Shown here: piece by piece, positions 1 to 13,200 of the stretch
How the letters are laid out: every line of letters begins with the position of its first letter
Numbering within the stretch: position 1 is the stretch's first letter
NCBI GenBank assembly: GCA_034336665.1
Contig: JAPFBE010000002.1
Span: 38,419,406-38,483,405 of the forward strand
Length of the DNA: 64,000 bases
DNA from: Luscinia megarhynchos
Taxonomy: Eukaryota > Chordata > Aves > Passeriformes > Turdidae
Reading direction: 5' to 3'
Position numbers and translations under genes: made by a program
Notes under the pieces: generated by a model
Seen by the model: the letters and a program-made list of their open reading frames with translations, nothing else
Told to the model about the DNA's origin: nothing
Database searches by the model: none

Positions 1-3000
1 CCATGCAGTAGTTTGCCTCAAAACACAGAATACTGGCCCTACTTTGTAATAAATTAATGGGTACTGTGGCCTTAGCATTTAATATTTTCTTTCTCTGAAT
101 GTTCACAGAGAAAATATGAGATACAAGGGGAACTCTCCCTCCTCCTGCTTTCTTCCTGAAAATATGGGACTTGGATCTGAAGCATCAGTGTGGGTGTAGT
201 TTCAGTTCCAATTCTTTTGATGATGTTCTCCCAACACTTAGGCTGAGAATAAGTGCACATCCCCGTTCTTGCTGATCTGTTAATGGCATGGGATTGTGTT
301 TCCCCAGGGTGGCAATGCTTTGGTGCAGGGCAGGAGGCAGTGCTGCCACTGGCACCACTACCCATAGCAGGCAACAGGGAGCCAGCTCCCATTGACAGGT
401 CCCCTTCAAATGTGTGTGGAGGTGGATGGATTGCTTCCAGGGCCAGCTCTGGTGTGGAAGAGCTCTAGGGTGGGTCCTGCTGTCTCTGAGGTCTGGGCAA
501 ATAAATCCCCCCAGGAGCCAGGCTGTTTCCATTCACATCCATGGCAGGTGTGTCTGTGCTGTGCTTGTTTTCAGGAGTCAATGTAGGCTGAAGTGGCTTT
601 CCATGGAAGCAGCAATAGTCCTGCACAGCCCTTGCTGATCCCAGCTGCCTGGTGGGACCCAGTCTTGTTCCTAAAAAGCTATTTCAGTACATAGGCATCA
701 TGTTTCCTAGCTTTGTTGGTCCTTGATAATTTTTTTTTTGATTCATGGAATGAGTAAAACTCAATCTCAGTATAGAGTTAGACATCTCAGTTTCTATGCA
801 AAACCAGGCTGCATTCCTTAGTTATTAGCTCAGGAGATGCAGTACAGTTAAAAAAAATAAAAAGGAAAAATGAAGCATCCTATTTCATGCAAGGGAGTCA
901 TGCTAAGAAGCCCTGCTAAGAATTCATAAGACTTGAGACAGGGAAACATTTGTATGAGGAGGCAGAGCTAAAAATTGAATCTGTACTATTAAAATGAGAA
1001 AAAGAAGGGGGGAAAAAGCATCAGACGAATGGTTTTAGTAGGCTGGTGAAAAATAAGTATGAGAATTTAACAACTTTTGGAAAGTAAGAGGCAGTTAAGG
1101 CAAATGCCTCTTCTTTATATTTTATCTTGTGCTTTTAGAGCTGGTTGACAGCCCAGAGAATTACTGCTAGGCCCAGAAGGGAAACTCTGCCTGTCTTAAC
1201 TGTGACAAAATCTTTGAAAGAAGACACAGCCATAATGTCAGCATTTTCATAAAGGAGAGCAACACTCCAGAGTCCAGAAAATGCTTCAGAGCAGCTTCCC
1301 AGTGGGGCTTTGTGAGGAGTTCAAAGAGGCCATGTGAATTCACAGAAGGGAACTGGGTTGTCCTTTCTCCTTTCTGCAAGGCAGAGAGTTAGCTGTTCTC
1401 CCACTGAGCCAATAAATTGCTTTTAGAGGTGAATAAATAACGTGAGGGGAGAGAGAAGCATTCAGTGGTGCATCTCAGTTCCTGTAAGAACAAGCACTTC
1501 CTCCAAAAAGCTGAAGATGTGTTTGGGCACAGGCTCCAGACTTATGGCCATTGGCGTTTTGGGTTCCTGAAAAGCTGCCAGATGATGAGAGATATAATTG
1601 CATAGGTGAAGCTGGAAATTAGTCCTAAAACCTCCTAAGAGCCGGCATTGCCCTTTGAAGTAATCCTCCTTGCTCATGGCACCACCAGAGAGCTCAGAAA
1701 GCCTGGCCAAAGAACAGCCCTTCTCAGTGCTTCAGAGGCAGGAGAGAGTCTTGTCTTTTCTATTAGGTACCAGCAGTAAAATATGCCACTGTGGAAAATG
1801 GAGACCCTTGAATGCCAATGCTGACCAGCTTGGAGACTTCTTGTAGATGAAACCCCATGTGAAGAGCAAACTGATCCTGGTATCAGTGTAACTCCCAGGA
1901 ATTCAGGCTTTGGAATCAGCCATGTGATATGGAAAAGCTGTTCCCTTTCAAGTTCTACAATATTTTAACCTATTTCTGCCTCACTTGCACAGTCAAAATG
2001 TGTGACCAGTGGATTAACTACTTATTATAGTATCTGTGATATTATGAATGACTGCCTGATATCCTATAGCCTTAAAAATTATGATAATAAATTTTTTGCT
2101 GGGTAATGAACCTATTTTTTCAGGGAAAGAAAGGATTGTGGGGGGAAAAGCATGGAGAGAAGGGTATTTTCAGCAGGTGTAAAATCATTTTATACAGAAG
2201 ACATGAACATTTAAATTCCTGATGTGGACTTGTACTGTTTGATCAAGGGATGTATATTGGTTACTTACAGTAATGTATTTACCTGTAAGCAAGGACATGA
2301 ACCTCAGTGCAGAACAAAATCTAATATTGTTGGAAAAACTTCTAACTTTGAATTTTCTTTATTAATTTCAATTTCTTTTAGGACATGCTTTAGCATATTC
2401 TGTAAAAATGGACCTCGTCGATTTTTCTTTTTTTTTCTACCTATGCCATTATGCATTCTCAAATGCATTATAGCATCTACAGGCCCTTTTCTAAATCAGA
2501 TTAAGGCATTCCATGTTTGATGATCCCATAAATAAAGACTCCTACTTTCACTTCTGTTTCAATCAGAAATAGAGGAAGAAAACAGCACACATTTTCCCTT
2601 CCATTGGATTACCTGAAAGTTAGAGATGGAAAAAATGTGTTTGAAATATTTTTGTGTAAAACTGAATAAATTCAAACAACTTATTGTGCAAATTTTTGGT
2701 GCAAGACTGTTCAAGGAAAATGGAAGAAATTTAAAGTCACATGCACTAACATTTTTTTTCTTAAACGGAGATAGATTTTGTGATGAAGCTGTAGAAGTAA
2801 TAATATTTTACCCTTTGGTAATATTTCAACTTTTTGCAGGAACGTAGTGTATATAAAGTTTGGTAATAGTTGTGCACTTTTTCAAAGATGGATTGACATG
2901 GAAGTCAAAGTAACAAACAGCTCTTTGTCAACAATGCAGTGGCTAGGTACATAACTGTGTCAAATCTTTCAATTGTGTATTTTATCCCACATATTCTAGG

Positions 3001-6000
3001 CAAAATTAAAAATTATAGAAGGCTATTATTGCTCAGACTTCTTTTAAGCTTTTTCAAATTCAGGGCTTAAAGTACATACAGTTTGGCATGCTAAACATAC
3101 ATTTTCCTGGACTTTTGCAGATAGAAAAGGAAGATTTTTTTTTTTCCTGAGGTAACTGGAAAAGCCAACCAGAAAATTGCTGCATCTGGTAGCAGTGCCT
3201 GTGGAAGCAACAGGTCACAAATGTATGGGTAGTGAGATGAGATCTGTTTGAAGTGTTTGCTATGTCTATCATCTACACAGTAGCAGGATTTCTATTTGTC
3301 AGCAAAAATTCTAATATCTAATGCATATTCTTTTCAGCTGCTTTCTTATCTACTGTCAATTTATATCTTGAGTGATGGAAAATGGCCTTTATCAATGGTT
3401 AGGATAAGAAGACACATTCTTTTCTCTTAACTTTGACATAGTTGTCTGCTTTTGGTTTTGCCTTCTCTATTTTTTTTCACATTGAAGTGTACACTGTTAC
3501 TTAAACACTCCTGCTTACAAATAATTTTTACTTCTTTTTAAGCCATGACTACCTCAATAAATAATGCCACTTCTCCAGAGAGGGGATTGTAAAAAAAAAA
3601 ATTAACATTAAAAAAAAAAGAATCTTATGAAGCAATTCTTCTACAGCAGAAAATTTCCTGTATTACAACATCAATTCAGTCATTTCTGGAGTCCAAAGAG
3701 TCCATGTCAAGCAGTCAAGAAAACAACTTTTAAAGAACATGGACAAAAACCAAATCACTATGACAGTTCTGAATTTGCAGAAGTGCAGGTAGATCTACTG
3801 AAAAAGCCTTTTAAAGATAATGTTCATATGTGTGAAAGAAAACCAATCAAAAATTTAAGATATAGCCTGCTTTGGTTTGGGTTTTTTTTTTCTCATATCT
3901 TTTTATTCCTCAGCTGGTAACAAATTTCTTACTTGTTTTGTTCTGCCTTTCCTCCCAGTTTTAATTTTGCCCCTGCCCTACCTTTCCATCTCCTACCAAG
4001 TGCTTCCTCTCCTTTTTCCTTGTACCTAATTTTTCTGCTTGAAAACAAACCAGGTGAAAAAAGTTGAGATGCCTGTTTATTTAAAATACTGAGACCAAAA
4101 TGGGGGATCATCATTTCATGCACCAGGCACTGCTTGTTAACACTTGGAGCTGCCCCCAGGTAACATCCTTAAGGTTCCACACTCAGAATGGCCATTTGTC
4201 CTTCCTGCAGATAATACAAGACTTACCCCTCCTCCCCTGCAGCAAAATCAAAAAAGGATGAGGATAATCCTTGAAACCTTGCTACTTGTTCAAAGAAACC
4301 AAAACATGCAGCCATTATTTTTGCAGAAGAAAGTTTGTAAATGTAAAAGAGTAAATCTCAGAGACTTGGAAGAAGGATGGCGAATGAAAGTACTCTGACT
4401 TTTAGAAATATCCTATTTTCTTTAGCAGCTTTAGCAATTTAAGCCATGCAGTTATTATTTTAATATAACTACATAATTATAATTCCATGTTGATTTTTAA
4501 TTTAGTCTACAGCTCCTAAAAAGCATCTAAACTGAAGAGAAGTTCAGATCCCTTGCTTTTTTATAGTCATTGACTCTAGTTAAGGGACTGTTTAGGAACT
4601 GATGAGCAATATTGAAGGTAATGGACTTGAAAAGGGGATTGCAGTAGTTTTATTGGTAATGTGGAAAAAATTAATCCTAATTTTAAACCAGCTTCCCCCA
4701 ATTTAGTAAATTCTCCGAGTTGTTAGAATAACAATAGCAGTGGATTTCAGAAGACAGTGATTTGAATCATCAAGCACAGAGGCATCTTGCTGTACAGGTG
4801 CCTGCAAGTGCAGTAATTTTAAGGTGTGAAATGCTGATGAGGAAGGAGGACAGACAACAATAGTTTAGAAGATGTGAAGCCCTACATCTGAAGTTCCCTT
4901 TTAAGGGCTCATCTACGAGCCACAGGATGGCTCAAATGTTAAAAAGATCAAAGTTTCAGGTTGTCAAAATTCAGTGTATTGATTCAGAGTAAAACTAAGC
5001 TGAAAGCTTTAAAAGTCAGCACAGGCCAACTCAAAGTTGGCTCTTTACAGGCAGCCAAAAGTAAAGAGGAGAGAGGGTGAGTGTAATTGTAAGTGTGATA
5101 CAGGTAGTTGTGTGCTGATGGGAGCCCTTCTGACAAGGGATTGCAGTGTTGGAGCTTCACTGATTAAAAGGCCAGGTGGTGTGGATGTAAGAACTTATGG
5201 ACCAAAGAGAAAAGAAGATATTCCTGTATGGGAGAATATGCTTGGAGAGAGAAAGGAGGCAGAGGGCTTTGAGCTGCATTTAAAAACAAGAATTTTACTA
5301 CTTTGGAAGGTGTGTGTAACAAAGCTTCTCAAAACTAAGAAATGGCATCGTTATTCAGTCAAAATTGAGTTTTATGCATTACTGGGGCTTACATTTCTGT
5401 GGCAGGAGTTACAATTATGTGCTGAATATTCATGTATCAGTTGTTGATTGGAAGTTGGGTTAGTTTTCAAATGTTGGAAGAAAGAGCAGAAATTTTGTTC
5501 TTCGAAGGTAGAGAAAGATGAGAGGTTTGTGTAGGTGTTTAACAGCATAATGGTGTGTTTGCTAATAAGATTTTTGCTAATTTTAGTGGCATTACAGCAA
5601 ATGCTGCAATATCCATACAGGAGTAAGAATAATATAAAGAACATTTCCTGCCGATTTAAGTGCTTTGCAGTTCTCATGAGTATTTTGGATAGGCACAATA
5701 TCTGGAAGCATCTGCCAACAAGAAACACTCTAAGAAGCAAAATTCACAAACAGGATATAGAGTTTTGATCTAATTATTTTTTTCTTTTTGTCTCCCCCTT
5801 GATTCCTTGTATAGACAGTTCCTTTCTTTCCCCTTTCATCTTTGTGAGCTGACCACTTCTATTACTTTCTTATTTCTGCTGAGGCTGGTAAGCTGGTTTG
5901 ATGCATTCAGCAGTCAAAAGTGCAGTTCTCTGTGCATTTGTGTTGGCTGACTAAGCAAAGTGAAAGAGGCTGACTGTGAAAGTGAAAAGGTGATTTACGC

Positions 6001-7150
6001 TGGTGTCATAGTGTTGTGCAGTAATAAAACTCAGGGATTGTTGGACACACATTATATTGTACAATTATATAATTATAAACAATATAATTGGAGGCAGTTG
6101 AGCTTGAATGCAGCAGGCTGTTATTTAGCAATCATCTCTTTCAAGGCTCATTAAACGCAGATTTATATAGAAAACCAAAGCTTTGCTCTATAAAGGCTAA
6201 CTATGTGGTGGCATTTATTCCCCAAAATGTAATGCACAGATCTAAAGCTGTCAACATCTATAATGGATTTACTCAGTGATTGTAAATGAGGTTTTTCAGC
6301 AGATATGACAATCCCAGCCCTTTGCTTTTATTTGAGGCATTGTTTTTGAAAGTTGATTTGAAAGTCTGGTTTGAAAGGCTAAAGAGCCTACACACACACA
6401 TTTGTGATCTTAGATTTTGAAATCTGACTAACAGGGACATTGCAGATGGTAAAGTGTTTAGAAAGGTAACAAAGATACCTTAAAGTCATCCATATTTTAG
6501 CCCTTTAATATTTTTTAGTTCTGAAATGATGAATGAGTTTATGGGGAAGAAAATTAAGAAGCAAAAATATTTTGTTGCTCCTATCCCAAGGAATTTAATT
6601 TTATTACATCTTATAAGTTTATTTTTTTTTAAGCATAAGAATTTTATAAATAAGAAAGAAAAGCCACAGAATTAAGAACATCCTACCATGAGGAGATCTA
6701 GAACACATATGTTGGTCCTGTCTGACTCAACCTTTTAATAGTTGGAAGAAGTTTGGAACATAAAGTTGTATTTAAATATTTATATATATAAACTGAAATG
6801 TAGGTGCTTAAATATTTTTCTCAAGTTTTTTTAGTATCTAGAACTCGATCTGATTTTTAAACAGAGTTTTTAAAGAACAGTATAAAAAACTAAACATGTT
6901 CTTGAAAGGAGAGCCTGCAGACTCCTCTCTGAGTGCAGCCCTGTGAGAGCACAGCTTGGCACTACCAAGTATCTGGCCCACTATGCTGAAGACACTTTTG
7001 CATTTGTTATCATTTCACACATGAATTTTTAAATGATTCATTTTGATGCTGCCCCTGACATGCAGTGTGTGTCATTTCCGTTCCTTCATTAAGTGATCCG
7101 TGGGAGCCAGACAGATGCAAGGCTCCTGTGAGTTTTGTCATGCCTCTGAT
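1..7150. other. Unique-looking non-coding DNA, no gene seen
   Basis: I see no exon, RNA gene or recognisable transposon here. Open frames are short (the longest is 136 codons at 5037-5447), have no family resemblance and overlap other open frames on the opposite strand. The base composition is AT-rich with scattered A and T runs, for example around 3591-3620. The only local structure that stands out is the TA-rich nested inverted repeat at 6051-6088, listed separately. Confidence 0.7.
6051..6088. repeat. TA-rich nested inverted repeat
   Basis: The 10-mer ATTATATTGT at 6051-6060 is perfectly complementary to ACAATATAAT at 6079-6088. The 18-base spacer contains a second perfect palindrome, AATTATATAATT, at 6063-6074. 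Such a sequence can extrude as a cruciform, but palindromes arise easily in TA-rich DNA, so no function is claimed. Confidence 0.6.
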
Positions 7151-7154
7151 TGCT

Positions 7155-7210
7155 CAGGTGCTCTTCCATGACACAGGTGCTGCATCACTGTTTCCAGAAT
7201 GCAGCACCTG
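7155..7210. promoter_or_regulatory. Cluster of three CAGGTG/CACCTG E-boxes with a 12-bp perfect hairpin
   Basis: CAGGTG occurs at 7155-7160 and 7174-7179, and its complement CACCTG at 7205-7210. The last two lie inside a perfect 12-bp inverted repeat: CAGGTGCTGCAT at 7174-7185 and ATGCAGCACCTG at 7199-7210, with a 13-base loop. CAGGTG is the core site of ZEB and Snail-family repressors and of some E-proteins, and ZEB factors are known to use paired sites. The motif cluster is directly visible; that it is a regulatory site is inference. The stem does not extend far enough for a typical microRNA precursor. Confidence 0.4.
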
Positions 7211-8447
7211 ACCTCAGCAGCTTGTGGCTGTCAGCCTTTTAGTAGGTTGCTCTATTTTGCATCATTAGATTTCACTTTGCCAGATCAGAAATGTGTCTGC
7301 ACAATAATTGTAGTTTGCTTCAATTCACTTGTGGTACTGGGAAATGTTAATTAATCAAGTATCAGTTGTTGTAGATAGATATTTTGAATGCATGTAAAGC
7401 ATCATGCTGTGGATTTCTTTAGGAACTGTATCTTAATTTTAGCCTTTGGGAACTGTAATGTAGAGCTGTGTTTCAGAGCTGTTTTTCTTCCCCCACTTCT
7501 GACTTGTTTGCTCATTTATTTAAATGTGTTAACTTGCAATGTTTCTCAGGGTCATATTAATGAATTAACAAGGTCCAACTTCTTGTAGCACCATTTTAAA
7601 GTTTAGAGATAAAGCATTCCAAAATGCCAACCATTAAATTCAATGTTCCTTGCTAAGACTAATTTTGTTTGCTTTTTATTTAAAAAAAAAAAAGTGTCTT
7701 TTCATCAGTCTTCACAAGCTCCATCATAAAATGGTCTCACAATGTGGTGAGACAATGGTTTGTTAAAAAGGTTTTTGCTTTTTCCCCCTCTCCTTTATGC
7801 AAAATCTATTCAATCTATCTAGGTAATCTCTTAGGTCTGGGTAGTTGACTTGGTTTGTGGGTTGCATTTTGGCTTTGGTTTTCTGTGTTTTTTTCAGAAG
7901 TCCGTAGATAATGAAGAGTAGCTGGAAACAGTCTTGGAAAAGCTTGACCTGCTCATGTTAATTCTGTATCTTCTGAGTGCACAAGCAGTGCACAACTCAG
8001 ATCCCCAAACTTTCAATTTCTCAGTTACATTAAACTCTTTTGAAAAGAAAATACTGAGTTATGTTAATCAACACTGCCTTTTTTGTTTCTATCTAAAGCC
8101 CTCTTGGATAAATTTCCAGCGGTCTCCTGGTGCTTTGCATGAAAGAAGCAATCCTTATCTAGTGCTTTACAGAATTTCATGGGTAGAAAACAGTGCAATG
8201 TGAAAACTTATCTTGGTTAATTACTGTAGTATAGTGTGGAGGCTTCTGTGATTTATAAAATACTGAATTTAGACCCCAAATCAAGAGCTCCTCTTTCCAC
8301 ATGTGTTTTGGCTTTGAGGTGCTCTTTCCTGATGTACCACAGCTATGAAACAGGACTTGCTGTATTTCAGGGGCTTTATCACTATGGATGGTAGGAAAGA
8401 GAAGCAACATCATGGGATTTCTCTTAAAATTCATCTTAGCAACATCT

Positions 8448-8472
8448 CCCCAAGGTGCCTAGTTCCTTGGGG
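8448..8472. repeat. GC-rich 8-bp inverted repeat
   Basis: CCCCAAGG at 8448-8455 and CCTTGGGG at 8465-8472 are perfect reverse complements with a 9-base spacer. A run of T does not follow, and no function is inferred. Confidence 0.6.
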
Positions 8473-10184
8473 GCCACAGACGCAGCAATCTCCCCCTCAG
8501 GGATCCCACACTGTCTTTGTCTTGCATGACTTTTGCTGTCTGTGTGTCCTTCCCATGCAGGTGAGCAGATTATTCTTCAGGACATGTAGTTTTGCTCTGC
8601 TTATCCCATCATGGCTGGCTCATTGGGAAGCTCTGTGCAGGGAAAGAGCAGTAGCTAAATAAGCCTCTGTCTTTAGAGGCACTCTGATACCTGAGCTGTT
8701 GTTGTTCCCCATGCTTGAAACAATAAATTAATATCTTGCCTCAGACATTAGGGAGTAATAAATTAGAGCTGAGGTCTTTAAATTGTTACTTGAGGGAGAA
8801 TTAAACAGTACATATAACAGTATAACATATATACCGTAAATGTAAAACAATCTTAAGAGGAAAACAGATTTACACTCCATGCCAAATAGTTTGCTCACTG
8901 AGAAAATTACACTTTTTTGGAGCTTTAACTCTTTTAAGAAATTGGATATTGGTTTGTGTGACTTGCACGTTTTTCCAATTGTATTTGTATCAGCTTTCAT
9001 ATAGTACATTTCCTACTCTGATGGGTTAGTCCAAAGATAAAATATTCCCTATTGTAAACAGCCATATTGCAGACAAACAGCACAGAACACAACTAATAGG
9101 ATTCACTCACAGATCTTTTCCATCATTAGTACTACATAACTGTGTGTTGTGCACTGAAATGGTCTTTTGAAAGAAGGAGGCAAAGAGAAGGTTGAGTCAT
9201 GAACTCCATCTTGATGTGAAAAGCAAATGCTTTCAGTTCTATATATAAGGACATACATTTGAAATTGAAAGAAGAAAAATGCTGTGTATTAAACCTGAGG
9301 CTGTGCAAGCCCTTCTCAGTCGTGGCTCTTCCTATGGCAAAGCCTGCTCAAATGCCTGGACCACCCACTAAAGCCCACAGGACTTGTGCAGCTTTCAGGG
9401 GAATGTAGAGAAACCCTTCTGAGATCAGCAGGCGACTAAAGGAGCTTGCTGCTTTTCCTATTCCTGATGGTTTCAAAGACAGAGCTTTGACTGCTTCTGA
9501 GGATCTAATGCAAATATTAACTTCAAAGATATTCCAGGCACAGGAAATATAAAACAAAGTGAAGTGTAATTCACAGGGGTGGAGGTGGAGAACCGGCTTT
9601 GAGTTGTTCATTTGACAGCAGTGAATACATTTAGCCTGAACTGCAGAGCGTTGTCCAGCTGGTTTAAAACTCTTCTAATTATTGAAATACTCCCTAGGAA
9701 ACCTGTTCTAATAGCAAACAAGTGCTGCAAACCAGCACAAAGGGCTGTGTGACTCTTCTCTCGCTTGAAGGTGTGTGTGACAAAGCAACTCACTTGCAGG
9801 CAATAGCAGGGAGTTGATGGTCTGCATCTCTTTCCTCTTCATACCATGCAAGTATGCTGTGACAGAATTATTCCTGAGGAAACTTCCTGATGGGTTATGA
9901 AGACAGACTTTTGGTCTATAATGCCAACCAGACTGCTGGTTTGAACCTTGCAGCACATAACAGTTAGATTTTACTTTCTTGTTTGTACTTAGCTATGTGC
10001 AAACATGGCTCACCCTAAACAAACAAACAGTCCGTGGAAATAATCTCCTGTCTCAACTCTCCCAAACAACTACATTTTAAAATATTTTTTTTCTCCCTCT
10101 TATATCCTGAAATATTGGTGATATCATTCTAGCCCAAGGCAAGAAAAGGGGGCCTGAAGGATATATTTTGCCATTCAGGCACTT

Positions 10185-10267
10185 CTATAACTCCCTATCG
10201 AGTTAATGGAAGTTCTGCCACTCAGTTGAGTGGAAATGGGATTGAGCCTTTGTTTATTAATCCCATT
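10185..10267. repeat. Possible old amniote interspersed repeat fragment
   Basis: The motif series 'TTAATGGAAGTTCTGCC ... ATGGGATTGAGCC' resembles, from memory, the tail of an old repeat common in turtle and bird genomes that reads roughly 'tcaatgggagttttgcc ... ggattgggcc'. It contains two inverted repeats: CCACTCA/TGAGTGG with a 2-base centre (10218-10233) and AATGGGATT/AATCCCATT (10235-10243 and 10259-10267). The family assignment is uncertain, and the structure is what can be seen directly. Confidence 0.3.
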
Positions 10268-13200
10268 CTGATACAGTCAAGTTTCCTGCATCCTTATGAC
10301 CAACAGAAAAACAGGAAGGCCAGCGTTAATAGATATTGCATAAAAAATAAACCAGTATCAGGTGTTACAGGTTAAATGATCCTGACTCGTATCTTTTCCT
10401 AGTTTACTCTGAAACAAGATTTCTTATGCTGCTTAAGTGGAGTCACTGAAACAATATAAGTCAGCAAAGGTGGGTTCATGTTACCTGCTTTGCTTGAGAG
10501 GCAGTTAATATAGCACAGGTCTGTGCACCAAAAAATGGAGATTGTGTGTTGTATCATCTCAAGATCATATTCATGTTATATTACTATCATGCTCATAAAG
10601 AGTTGGAATTGTTTTCTTTTCAAGAATATTAACATTATAAATGTATTATACATACCTTTATGAGTTTTAGACATCTCTAATTTCTGCTTGCCTTCTAGCG
10701 AATCCAGGCTGATAGGCAGTCTTGTTTGTCTTGCTTTATAGCTCAAGAAATTTCAGCAAAATTGTCCAAGATCTCAGGTTCAGTGAATATACTAGAACTA
10801 AATACTTGACAGCTATGATTTTTAGAGAGCTGATTTTATGAAAATGCAAGTGATATAAACTGTTGGCAGAAAAGAGCCCCCTCATCTCCCTGAAAGTCTC
10901 TTTCCATTTCCCTTTTCCATTCCCTTCTTTTGACTTTGAGAGAGAAAATATATAGAATAGAGCAAAGATGAAATGTGGAAGTATAGGAAGAAAAACATAT
11001 CTTTCTTTCTGGTCTTTGCAGATTTATTGAAAGGACATAATAAGAATTTGTGCATACCAGTTTTTAACAATCAGTAACTTCTGGGGGACTTTGTACATCT
11101 TTCTGAGATACTTCTTAGAACCAAATGCTGGACCCCAGTGAGCACTGTATAAATATTAATATGAGATAACTTTGGTTTCTCAATCAGAGATCTATCTGTT
11201 CATATTTGAATTGTAACAGAAAGTGAAAAGAAAGTTTTGGGATCCTAAGCTGTCCATGGTGCTAAACTGCTTTTCAACCTTCCCCACAGAAATCCATGTT
11301 TTGTTAACTTGTTCTAAAGAGGGCAAGACTTTATCATGTGTGAAAATGCATTGCTTCATATTCAACAGGTCAAGTTTTCTTCAGATTGAGGTGGAACTGT
11401 GGCTCATGGACATCTGATGTGCTGGGTAAGTTGAATTTGATGTATCTTATTACATTATTACCAGATGACAAATACTGATCTTGATTATGCAAGTGTAAGT
11501 ACAATTTATTTTCTGTCTTATTTTGCATTTTCACCAGTAGCAGTGAAATGAAAATTTGCCTCTTTCCATTTCGCCCAAATGACACTTCAAAAGCAAGATT
11601 TAAATTATTATAAATGACCATTTTATTTAGAAACAATATGCATCAGGAACTATTTAACAACAAAAAAAAGAAGCTTCAGTAAGACTTATTTCTTGAAATA
11701 AGATGCTAAGGTATTCTATTGTGAAAAAGGATATTTGGGCTTATGAGAACATGGTTCAGAAAATCTAGTGTAATTGATGTATAGCCCATGTGCTCATACA
11801 TTAATAGATAATTGTTTGGGTGTAGTAATGGTCAACAGCACTAAATTACTTAATGGCACTATTTTGTCTTTGGCTATTTAATCAATGTTCAGTGTTTAAA
11901 AAAGGAGTCCAAGCATCTCACTAGTAGATAAAAGTGAGACTAAAGTAAGGGTAGAGTTTTGTATTGTGCAGTTTGCTGAATTTTATTATTCATGGTAATT
12001 TTTCAATACATCTACATGCATCTACAGATCTTTTTGGTCTTATGAAACAGCAGTGTGACCAGGCAAAAGTTTTGTTTATCCTGAAATATATGAGGCTGCT
12101 CCAGTGCTAAAGAAATAGTGAAGAAAACGTGAAAGGATTTAAATTAAAGTTGTGTAAGGCTCTAGAAACTCTTTGTCACAGGAACATCCACCATGGAAGC
12201 GATTCCTGGAAGGGTTTTGGCAATCAGAATGGTGTCCTGCTCCATTTGTGTCAATCAAATAGATGCATTGTAGAAAAGTGTATTTAATTGTGGAGAGTTG
12301 AGCTGAAAAGTTTGGAACTGTAACTTAAAGTTGCAATAGAAATTTCTAGGTGTAAAAAAAAAAAGGAAATGATAAATAGCTATTAGTTTGCCATCTCTGA
12401 AAACCTGTTTAGGAGACTGCTTAATGATGTCATTTTTCAAGTTGCAAGGTAACTTTTTCTGAAGTAATCTAGACAAGATATATATATATTTTCCTGGTAG
12501 AATTTTGAGTCCTATTTACAATACATGTTGTTGTTTACATTAACTTTTTTATGGCTAGGATTTCAAAATGAAGGTAGGAAAAAAATGTCTGTGCGTTCTC
12601 TACTAGTCTGAACATAATGATAAATTTCTGAAACTTTCATTTTCATACTTCATAGTTCTCTTTTAATGAAGTTGTGTTGAAGAGAGTTTCACTCCTTCCA
12701 GTCTGTTTTACTTTGATCACTTCATTCAAGGCATCAAATATGTTTGGGGGTTTAAACTTGAATTTTTCATTCATATTGATATAGAGCATCAAAGACAAAC
12801 TGGTAGTAGCATCAGACTAAGACTGGGATGAAGTAAATTAAATGCCAGGGAAGGTAAAACATATGATAATATTTTTAGCACCAGAACAGTTTCCCACCCA
12901 GACCTATATATCATGCATGGACTGAGCAGGTTCTAAAATGTCTGTACATTGTGATTTACAGCTCAGAAATTTGTCCTTTCCTAGATAAAATAAAGTTTTG
13001 TTTGTGTGCACGTAGTACCATGCAATTTATTATATGGACAGGCAATTAATTTGGTCTGAGCATGAATCCTTAAGTGAGAAGTGAACTCATACTGTAGGAA
13101 TGCTTGAGAGAAATCAGTGTTACACACATGTGTATGTAAATGTGATTGAGAACTAAAGTTGATATATTTTTCCATTGCTATGTTGCCTTTTATCATGGAT

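Noticed and set aside
5037..5447. 136-codon plus-strand open frame
   Set aside because: No motif or family resemblance, and composition is like the surrounding non-coding DNA.
7174..7210. MicroRNA precursor
   Set aside because: The stem is 12 bp and does not extend outward, which is too short for a standard precursor.
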